DNA of 64,000 bases from positions 806,001 to 870,000 of the forward strand of contig CAVQDQ010000003.1 of NCBI GenBank assembly GCA_963711315.1, written 5' to 3'. A program made the position numbers and the translations under genes. The DNA comes from PALSA-612 sp963711315. Its GTDB lineage: Bacteria > Actinomycetota > Thermoleophilia > Gaiellales > Gaiellaceae. The notes under the pieces are model-generated. The model saw only the letters and a program-made list of their open reading frames with translations, had not been told where the DNA came from and ran no database searches. Numbering within the stretch: the first letter of the stretch is position 1; each line of letters opens with the position of its first letter. Shown here in pieces: positions 15,869-20,823 of this stretch.

Positions 15869-16084
15869 GTGCGCGTCGAGATCCACTACTGCCCTACCTG
15901 ATCAGGGTACGACGAACGGGCCGCGAGTCTCGTGGCCGAACTCGCCGCTGAGGGCTTCGACGCCGAGGCGATTCGCGGCGGCAAGGGGCAATACGACGTT
16001 ATCGCGGACGGCGAGCGTCTGTTCTCCAAGCACGAACTGGGCCGCTTTCCCGAGGACGGCGAGGTGCTCGCGCTGTTGAGCTAG
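15869..16084 (+). CDS. SelW/Rdx-family thioredoxin-like protein, candidate selenoprotein with in-frame UGA
   Basis: Reading through one TGA (15899-15901) gives 71 residues: VRVEIHYCPT, selenocysteine at 11, then SGYDERAASLVAEL and a C-terminal half 'YDVIADGERLFSKHELGRFP' ending at TAG. That is the whole Rdx (SelW/SelT/SelH-like) fold, with Cys8-x-x-Sec11 exactly where the redox CxxC/CxxU pair sits. The coding character continues unbroken on both sides of the TGA, and a SECIS-like hairpin follows it. Rdx proteins are small thiol/selenol oxidoreductases, probably cytoplasmic. The TAG stop shares a CTAG with the convergent phosphatase gene. Odd: one extra residue between Sec and the Gly-Tyr pair relative to human SelW. 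Alternatives: a TGC-to-TGA mutation or a sequence error. Selenium genes (selA, selB, selC, selD) are not in the window. Confidence 0.72.
15902..15938 (+). promoter_or_regulatory. Candidate bacterial SECIS element just after the UGA
   Basis: Starting 17 nt after the TGA, GGCCGCG (15919-15925) pairs with CGTGGCC (15931-15937), including one G-U pair, closing a small AGTCT loop. C15917 can add a pair with G15938 leaving G15918 bulged. The GU in the apical loop, a bulge near the stem and a 24-nt distance from UGA to loop all fit SelB-binding SECIS hairpins such as that of E. coli fdhF. The hairpin also encodes protein, as bacterial SECIS elements do. Confidence 0.55.
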
Positions 16085-16758
16085 AAGGCGAGCGCCGCGG
16101 GCAGCTCGCGCAGCGACTCGATCCGGCTCGTCTGCTCCGGGAAGCGGCCGGCGCGGTCGAGGAGGATCGCGCGCATCCCGCACGCCCGCGCCCCTTCCAC
16201 GTCGTCCTCGAGCGAGTCGCCTACCATGACGGCGTCCGCGGCCTCGACCTCCAGCAACTCGAGGGCGGCCGCGAAGATCAGCGGGCTGGGCTTCACCTTC
16301 CCGTGGCTCCCCGACGAGATCCACGCGTCGACCTCGATCCCGAAGTGGTGGACGAAAGCGTCGAGATCCCGGCTCGTGTTCGAGACGAGACCGACCTTCA
16401 GGCCCCGCTTCTTCAGCTCGGCGAGCACGGGCACCACGTCGTCGTAGAGCTCGAAGTGCCTCGCGTGCTCCCAGCGGCTCACGATCTCGCGCGCGACGAT
16501 CGCTACCTCGGGCCCCTCGCCGCCCATGCCCCGGACGATGTCCTCCGTAAAGCGGATCCAGACCTCTTCGTCGTGGTCGAGCTCGGGGTGCCGCTCGAGA
16601 TCGTCGATCGCAGTTGCTCGCGCATCCGCGTACCGGTCGACGTCGAGCCGCAGGCCGTGCGCCTCGCCGAGTGCCCGGTAGGCGTCCGGACCGAGCTCTG
16701 GCCCCGGCCGGACGAGCGTGAAGTCGACGTCTAGGAGGACTGCCAGGGGGCGCGCCAC
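16081..16758 (-). CDS. HAD-superfamily hydrolase (phosphatase)
   Basis: 225 residues. HAD motif I is 'LLDVDFTLVRPG', in which the second Asp of DxD remains, motif II is 'GLVSNTSRD', the Lys is in 'HGKVKPSPLIF' and motif III is 'MVGDSLEDDVEGA'. A helical cap lies between motifs I and II, as in subfamily IA phosphatases. The substrate is a small phosphorylated metabolite that cannot be named. GTG start. The gene converges on the SelW-like gene and shares its CTAG stop, and it diverges from the MFS gene across a 25-nt promoter. Confidence 0.88.
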   Translation of the reverse strand: MARPLAVLLDVDFTLVRPGPELGPDAYRALGEAHGLRLDVDRYADARATAIDDLERHPELDHDEEVWIRFTEDIVRGMGGEGPEVAIVAREIVSRWEHARHFELYDDVVPVLAELKKRGLKVGLVSNTSRDLDAFVHHFGIEVDAWISSGSHGKVKPSPLIFAAALELLEVEAADAVMVGDSLEDDVEGARACGMRAILLDRAGRFPEQTSRIESLRELPAALAF

Positions 16759-16783
16759 GCGCAGCCGAGGATAGCCTCGGCTC
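16759..16783. promoter_or_regulatory. Overlapping divergent promoters with palindrome
   Basis: The 25-nt gap between the phosphatase and MFS starts contains CCGAGG-ATAG-CCTCGG (16765-16780). TAGCCT (16772-16777) lies 6 nt before the MFS GTG. On the other strand TATCCT (16768-16773) lies 9 nt before the phosphatase GTG. Both -10 boxes sit inside the same palindrome, so the two genes can hardly be transcribed at once and a dimeric regulator could bind there. Confidence 0.45.
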
Positions 16784-18017
16784 GTGGAGGCAGAGTCCGG
16801 CCGACTGCGCGGCGCCCGCGCGCTCTACGCCTTCCGCAGCCGCGACTTCCGGCTGCTCTGGTCGGCGCGCACCGTGTCCCTGGTCGGCGACGGCGCGTTC
16901 CTCATCGCGCTCGGCTGGCGGACGACGACGCTCACGGGCTCGGCGACATCGCTCGCGATCGTGCTCATGGCGCACAGCGCTGCCCTGCTGACGACCGTGC
17001 TGATCGGCGGCGCGCTCGCCGACCGCTACTCGCGGCGGCTGCTGATGATCTCCTCGGGACCTGGCGAGGGTCCTCGTCATCGGCGCGCTGGCCGTGCTCG
17101 ACGCGTCCGACCACCTGTCGTTCGGCTTGCTGCTCGCACTGGCAGTGGGATTCGGTCTCGCGGACGGCTTCTTCTATCCCGCGGCGGGCGGCATCGTCCC
17201 GCTCGTCGTGGAATCGCACGAGATCGCGTCCGCCAACACCCTGATCGGAGTCTCCCGCCAGGCGTCATTCGTGATCGGCCCTGCCCTCGCCGGCTCGATC
17301 TACGGCGTCGCGGGCTCGGCGGCTGTCTTCGGCCTCGACGCGATCACGTTCCTCGTCTCGGCGGCACTGCTCGTGCCCACGCGGCCTAGATCCTTCGAGC
17401 GTGAGCCCAGCGAGGGGACGTGGAAGTCGATCGCCGAAGGCGTCCGTTACGTCGCCGGCGTGCCGTGGTTGTGGGTGGGGATCGCCGTCACGTCGGTCGT
17501 ATTGATGGTCGCGATGGCGCCGTTCCAGGCGCTTGCGCCGACGTTCGTCTCCGAGCAATTCGGCAAGGGCGTCGGCGCCTACGGCCTCCTCTTCGCGTTC
17601 GAGGCGGCAGGGATGACGATCGGCATGATCGCGTTCGGCCAGATCAACCCGCGCAGCCACCGGATCTGGCTGACTTTTGGCTTCCTTGCCCTGAACGACG
17701 TATTCGCCGTCGCCATGGCTCTGCAGGGCTCATACGAGGTGGCCGCGGCGCTCATGGTCGCCCGCGGCGTGCTGATCGGCTTTGCAATCGGTGTTTGGGC
17801 GACGCTGATGATGGAGTGGGTGCCGGAGGGCAAGCTCAGCCGCGTGACGAGCCTCGACTTCTTCGGCGCCATCGGCCTCTTGCCGGTCGGGTATGCGCTT
17901 ACCGCGCTTGTTTCGCAGACGGCCGACGCGGCGACGATCCTGGCCGTCGGCTTCGCGCTGGCCGGCTGCCTCTGGGCCGTGCCTCTGCTTGTGCGCAGTG
18001 TGCGCGAGGCTGCGTGA
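16784..18017 (+). CDS. MFS transporter, frame broken by one extra G
   Basis: Twelve-helix MFS protein (about 410 residues once corrected) of the enterobactin-exporter-like/drug-efflux branch. It starts MEAESGRLRGARALYAFRSR and contains 'GGALADRYSRRLLMIS', the loop after helix 2. The frame shifts at 17056-17058, where GGG should be GG to give 'LLMISSDLARVLVIGAL'; downstream the protein continues in perfect order to the TGA at 18017. A single indel in a G-run with no other damage points to a sequence error, though a real mutation is possible. It has a leaderless-type promoter and ends at a palindromic repeat element that may terminate it. Confidence 0.75.
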
Positions 18018-18021
18018 TGAG

Positions 18022-18050
18022 GCATGGGGGAGCCCATGGTTCCCCCATGC
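18022..18050 (+). repeat. Palindromic element, copy 1 (MFS gene terminator?)
   Basis: GCATGGGGGA-GCCCATGGT-TCCCCCATGC folds as a long hairpin 4 nt after the MFS stop and is followed by CCCTCCTTT. It is the most diverged of three copies in the window, but its outer arms (GCAT/ATGC) still pair, as expected if the hairpin is what matters. Confidence 0.65.
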
Positions 18051-18069
18051 CCCTCCTTTGCTGAGGCAA

Positions 18070-18124
18070 TCGGGGTGCCCGGATTTGAACGGGGGTCTCT
18101 CCGACCCGAACGGAGCGCGCTACC
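18070..18124 (-). pseudogene. Truncated tRNA-Pro copy (3' three-quarters)
   Basis: 55 bp closely match 18183-18237 of the intact tRNA-Pro, covering acceptor 3' side, T-arm and anticodon arm with CGG, but with three substitutions and a one-base deletion that disturb the T-stem. The 5' acceptor strand and most of the D-arm are missing. It cannot fold as a tRNA. Confidence 0.75.
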
Positions 18125-18133
18125 CGCCTTCAG

Positions 18134-18157
18134 GCGGGGGAACCATGGTTCCCCCGC
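18134..18157. repeat. Palindromic element, copy 2
   Basis: GCGGGGGAACCA and its complement TGGTTCCCCCGC form a perfect 24-bp palindrome between the truncated and intact tRNA copies. On the minus strand it lies downstream of the tRNA-Pro and could act as its terminator. The spacer CGAGCCCCCCTCCTTT follows, as in copy 3. Confidence 0.7.
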
Positions 18158-18182
18158 GAGCCCCCCTCCTTTGCTGAGGCAA

Positions 18183-18256
18183 TCGGGGTGCCCAGATTTG
18201 AACTGGGGACCTCTCCGACCCGAACGGAGCGCGCTACCAGGCTGCGCCACACCCCG
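18183..18256 (-). tRNA. tRNA-Pro (anticodon CGG)
   Basis: 74 nt on the minus strand. Acceptor stem CGGGGTG pairs with CACCCCG, discriminator A; the anticodon arm is CTCCG-TTCGGGT-CGGAG with CGG in the loop, and the T-arm contains GTTCAAAT. CCA is not encoded. It reads proline CCG codons, abundant in this GC-rich genome. Flanking partial copies on both sides suggest past recombination or integration at this gene. Confidence 0.93.
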
Positions 18257-18324
18257 ATGCATACAGCTTATCGCCCGGCCAAACTCCTTCTCCCGCTCGG
18301 ACGTCGCCAGACTTCTGAGCGAAA

Positions 18325-18347
18325 TACCGGGCTGCGCCACACGCCGA
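18325..18347 (-). pseudogene. tRNA-Pro 5' fragment
   Basis: About 23 bp match the 5' end of tRNA-Pro (acceptor 5' strand and start of the D-arm) with two mismatches, located 70 bp upstream of the intact gene in the same orientation. The rest of the tRNA is absent. It may be a leftover of a duplication or of an att-type recombination. Confidence 0.6.
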
Positions 18348-18414
18348 GCGTCCACAGGTTAGCGGCAGCGACTTTCGGTACTCAACCGGAACAGACACGC
18401 GACACGTTCCCGGC

Positions 18415-18426
18415 TACCGTCGAGGC
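18415..18426 (+). promoter_or_regulatory. Leaderless-type promoter of ssb
   Basis: TACCGT (18415-18420) followed by six bases and the ATG at 18427. No Shine-Dalgarno sequence is seen, so the transcript should start at the ATG. Confidence 0.55.
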
Positions 18427-18783
18427 ATGAACGTCGTGAGCCTGATCGGGAACCTCGCCACGGACGTCGAGCTGAAGGCTGTCGGAGACGAGAAACAGGT
18501 GGCCGGCTTTCTGCTCGCGATCAACAGGCCATCCAAGGACGCCGGTGCGGACTTCGTCCACATCAGCGTCTGGGACCGCCAGGCCGAGCTGTGCAACGAG
18601 TACCTCGGTAAGGGCAAGCGAGTCGGGATCGAAGGTCGCCTGCGCAGCCGCTCCTGGGATGCCGAGGACGGGAGCCGGCGCAGCGCGCTCGAGGTCGTCG
18701 CGTCCCGTGTCGAGTTCCTCTCGCCACCGGAAGGAGGTGCGACTACGGACACGGATATCCCCTTCGCAGCTGCGGCTGCCTAG
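18427..18783 (+). CDS. Single-stranded DNA-binding protein (short SSB paralogue)
   Basis: 118 residues with one OB-fold (MNVVSLIGNLATDVELKAVG, 'FVHISVWDRQAELCNEYLGKG', 'VGIEGRLRSRSWDAEDG'). The usual long Gly-rich linker is missing and the acidic tip reads DTDIPF followed by five Ala residues before the stop. In standard SSBs the DDDIPF tip is the free C-terminus that binds partner proteins, so this protein may have altered partner binding. It is shorter than housekeeping SSB (about 150-180) and lies away from rpsF/rpsR, which fits a second, specialised SSB. It is followed by NIF3, with separate promoter boxes for each. Confidence 0.88.
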   Translation: MNVVSLIGNLATDVELKAVGDEKQVAGFLLAINRPSKDAGADFVHISVWDRQAELCNEYLGKGKRVGIEGRLRSRSWDAEDGSRRSALEVVASRVEFLSPPEGGATTDTDIPFAAAAA

Positions 18784-18788
18784 AGGCA

Positions 18789-18801
18789 TACACTGCCCCG
18801 C
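18789..18801 (+). promoter_or_regulatory. Leaderless-type promoter of the NIF3 gene
   Basis: TACACT (18789-18794) ends 7 nt before the GTG at 18802; no ribosome-binding site lies between. Confidence 0.5.
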
Positions 18802-19545
18802 GTGGCGCACCGGGACGAGATCGTCGCCTTCGCCAACGAGCTGCTCGATGTCGACTCGTACCCGGACTACCTGCCCGTCGGTCTCCAGGTCGTGGGCGCG
18901 GAGGACGTGACCACGATCGCCTGCGGGGTGTCCTCGTCGCGCGAGCTGTTCGAGCACACGGCGGCACTCGGAGCTCAGATGGTGATCGTTCACCACGGCC
19001 TCTTCTGGGACCGGGATCCCCGCGTCGTCGATGCGACGTTAAAAGGACGGCTGAAGGCGCTTTTCGATGCCGACATCACGCTGGCGGCGTACCACCTCGC
19101 GCTCGACGCTCACCCGGAGTTGGGCAACAACGCGCTGCTCGCCCGCGAGCTAGGAGTAGAGCTCGACTCGGCATTCGACGTCGGACACGGTGGCTCGCTC
19201 GCCGAGCCTCTGGGCCCTGACGCCTTCACTGCGCGGGTGCGAGACGTGCTCGGCGGACGTGAGCCGCTGGCCTTCCAGTACGGGCCGGACGAGATCCGGC
19301 GCGTGGCGATCGTGTCCGGTGGCGGCGCTGGGCTGCTACCCGCTGCCGCGGCAGCCGGCTATGACGCCTTCCTCACCGGCGAGCCGGCAGAGCCGACGAT
19401 GATGGCGGCGCGAGAGCTCGGCATCCATTTCATCGCCGGTGGCCACTATGCGACGGAGCGGCTGGGAGTGCAGGCGTTGTCGCGGCGGCTGGCCGAGCAA
19501 TTCTCTCTGGACTGGCACTTCATCGAGCTGACGAACCCGGTCTGA
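18802..19545 (+). CDS. NIF3/YbgI-family dinuclear metal protein
   Basis: 247 residues. Metal-binding motifs are 'MVIVHHGLFW' (two His), 'LAAYHLALDAHPELGNN' and 'GGHYATERLG', matching the NIF3 (GTP cyclohydrolase 1 type 2-like) family, which forms hexameric toroids. The biochemical role is unsettled across bacteria. This is the short form without the inserted PII-like domain seen in some homologues. GTG start with its own promoter box. Confidence 0.92.
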   Translation: MAHRDEIVAFANELLDVDSYPDYLPVGLQVVGAEDVTTIACGVSSSRELFEHTAALGAQMVIVHHGLFWDRDPRVVDATLKGRLKALFDADITLAAYHLALDAHPELGNNALLARELGVELDSAFDVGHGGSLAEPLGPDAFTARVRDVLGGREPLAFQYGPDEIRRVAIVSGGGAGLLPAAAAAGYDAFLTGEPAEPTMMAARELGIHFIAGGHYATERLGVQALSRRLAEQFSLDWHFIELTNPV

Positions 19546-19724
19546 CGCATTCCGGCCGTTGCGCTGCGGGCGGGTCCCGGAGTATGCTCAGAGCGATGAC
19601 TGTCCCTGCGGCGCGGGCCCGGTGAGTCCCGCGACACGAATCCCACGTGCATCGGCGTGAGCCCGCGCGAGCCTCGACGGCAGCCGGGCTTTTTTCATGC
19701 CTGTGATCGCCTGAAGGAGGAACG
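19546..19724 (+). promoter_or_regulatory. Structured leader with possible short ORF and intrinsic terminator
   Basis: Promoter box TATGCT (19583-19588) predicts a transcript starting near 19595, directly at an ATG that opens a 9-codon frame MTVPAARAR ending at 19625. Hairpin 1 pairs CGCGGG (19612-19617) with CCCGCG (19628-19633), spanning the stop of that frame. A second stem CACG/CGTG follows, and then the terminator. After it come an AAGGAGG ribosome-binding site and the next gene. The layout is that of an attenuator, or of a small RNA of about 100 nt. It matches no riboswitch I recognise. Confidence 0.5.
19660..19695 (+). terminator. Intrinsic terminator (attenuator) upstream of the 54-residue gene
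   Basis: AGCCCG (19660-19665) pairs with CGGGCT (19685-19690), with a small inner stem, followed directly by six T residues. It is the only classical T-run terminator I notice in this part of the window, and it lies between a promoter and a gene with a strong ribosome-binding site, which points to regulated read-through. Confidence 0.65.
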
Positions 19725-19889
19725 ATGCCCAATCATTTGACGCCGGAAGAGCTGTCCAAGGAGGTCGGCATGGAGCGGGAGGACGTCATCCGCTTCTGCG
19801 TGGAAGAGGGCGTGCCGATCTACCAGGGCAAGATCGACAAGACGCTCTTCCAGGCGCAACTCGAGGCGACGACGGCGAAAGCCGGCTAG
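19725..19889 (+). CDS. 54-residue protein of unknown function
   Basis: MPNHLTPEELSKEVGMERED continues to VIRFCVEEGVPIYQGKIDKT and a short Ala/Thr tail. A strong GAAGGAGG site precedes the ATG, unlike the leaderless genes around it. The two short helices separated by a turn resemble a compact helix-turn-helix domain, but no family is recognised. The gene lies behind a terminator-containing leader, so its expression is probably conditional. Its stop shares CTAG (19886-19889) with the convergent ku gene. Confidence 0.65.
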   Translation: MPNHLTPEELSKEVGMEREDVIRFCVEEGVPIYQGKIDKTLFQAQLEATTAKAG

Positions 19890-20755
19890 CGCTTCTTCGC
19901 AGCGACCTTCTTGCGGGCGGGTGCCCGCTTTGCCGCAGGCTTCTCCGCCGGCGCCTTGCGCTTCTTGGCGTCCGCCACGCTCTTCCGCAACGCCTCCATG
20001 AGGTCGATGACCGGAGCCTCGACCTCCTCTTCGACCTCGGGCTTCGCAGGCGGCGCGCCCTCGAGCTTCTCTTCGAGCAGCGCCTGCAGGTCGCGCCGGT
20101 ACTCGCTGACGAGCTCGTTCGGATCGAACTCGCCCGCCAGGCTGTCGATCACCTGTAGTGCGAGGGCGACTTCCTGCTTCTTCGTCTTCACGTCGGCGAC
20201 GGCTTCCTCGATCTCCGCGTCCGAGTACACATCCTCGGCGACGAACAGCGTCTCGAGGACGAGCGCCTCTTCCCGCACACGAATGAGCGCCAGCTTCTCC
20301 TTGCCCGCAAGCACGAAGCTCCCGAGCGCGGCGGTCTTCGTCTCCTGCATCGCCTCCAGCAAGAGCACGTAAGGACGGCGCTGCGCCGGCGCGCTGGCGG
20401 GCACGAGGAAGTACGTGCGGTCGTAGTAGATCGCGTCGACGTCGTCCGCGGGCACGAAGCTCCTGATGTCGATCGCACGTGACGTCGTGTCGCGGTCGAT
20501 CGCCTCGAGATCCCCGTCCTCCACGATCACGAACTCGCCCTTCGAGACCTCCCAGCCGCGGACGATCTCGTCCTGGTCGACTTCCCGGTCGTGCGTGGGG
20601 CACCAACGCTTCTGCTTGATCGGCGTCTTGCACTCGCGGTGCAGAAGCCGGAACGACACGTCGGACTGGCGCGCAGCCGGCTTCGTCGCGGGTGCCAGTC
20701 CCACGGGGATCGTGACCAGCCCGAAGCTGATCGCACCGTTCCAAGTCGTTCGCAT
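19886..20755 (-). CDS. ku: Ku protein, non-homologous end joining
   Basis: 289 residues with the bacterial Ku core: 'MRTTWNGAISFGLVTIPVGL' at the N-terminus, 'SFRLLHRECKTPIKQKRWCP' and 'IDIRSFVPADDVDAIYYDRTYF'. It forms a homodimeric ring on DNA ends and recruits ligase D, which is not in the window. The C-terminal about 35 residues are Lys/Ala-rich (KKRKAPAEKPAAKRAPARKK), a DNA-binding tail common in actinobacterial Ku. ATG start at 20755, with TAGAAT 7 nt upstream on the minus strand predicting a leaderless transcript. Confidence 0.96.
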   Translation of the reverse strand: MRTTWNGAISFGLVTIPVGLAPATKPAARQSDVSFRLLHRECKTPIKQKRWCPTHDREVDQDEIVRGWEVSKGEFVIVEDGDLEAIDRDTTSRAIDIRSFVPADDVDAIYYDRTYFLVPASAPAQRRPYVLLLEAMQETKTAALGSFVLAGKEKLALIRVREEALVLETLFVAEDVYSDAEIEEAVADVKTKKQEVALALQVIDSLAGEFDPNELVSEYRRDLQALLEEKLEGAPPAKPEVEEEVEAPVIDLMEALRKSVADAKKRKAPAEKPAAKRAPARKKVAAKKR

Positions 20756-20768
20756 GGAGAAGATTCTA
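20756..20768 (-). promoter_or_regulatory. Leaderless-type promoter of ku
   Basis: On the minus strand TAGAAT (20768-20763) is separated by 7 nt from the ku ATG; no Shine-Dalgarno motif is present. Confidence 0.55.
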
Positions 20769-20823
20769 GTCGGGGACGTCTGTTCTTCTTTCCCAACTCT
20801 TCGATCCCTGCAACATTTCCGGC

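Larger units (their letters stand above)
18022..18237. repeat. Tandem duplication: palindromic element plus tRNA-Pro segment
   Basis: Two consecutive copies of about 103 bp (18022-18124 and 18134-18237), each made of a palindrome around CCATGG, a CCCCTCCTTTGCTGAGGCAA spacer and the 3' part of a tRNA-Pro in antisense. The second copy continues into the intact tRNA; the first is cut off in the D-arm, where a small CCGCC-TTCA-GGCGG hairpin joins the copies. The duplication therefore carried the tRNA 3' end and its downstream element together. Confidence 0.8.

Noticed and set aside
16784..18017. Degenerating MFS pseudogene
   Set aside because: Only one base is out of place and the rest is intact, the same pattern as in essential genes here.
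19596..19700. SRP RNA, tRNA-Sec or a known riboswitch
   Set aside because: No SRP apical GGAA/AGCAG motif, no T-loop GTTCGANTC and no riboswitch core I recognise; left as an unknown leader.
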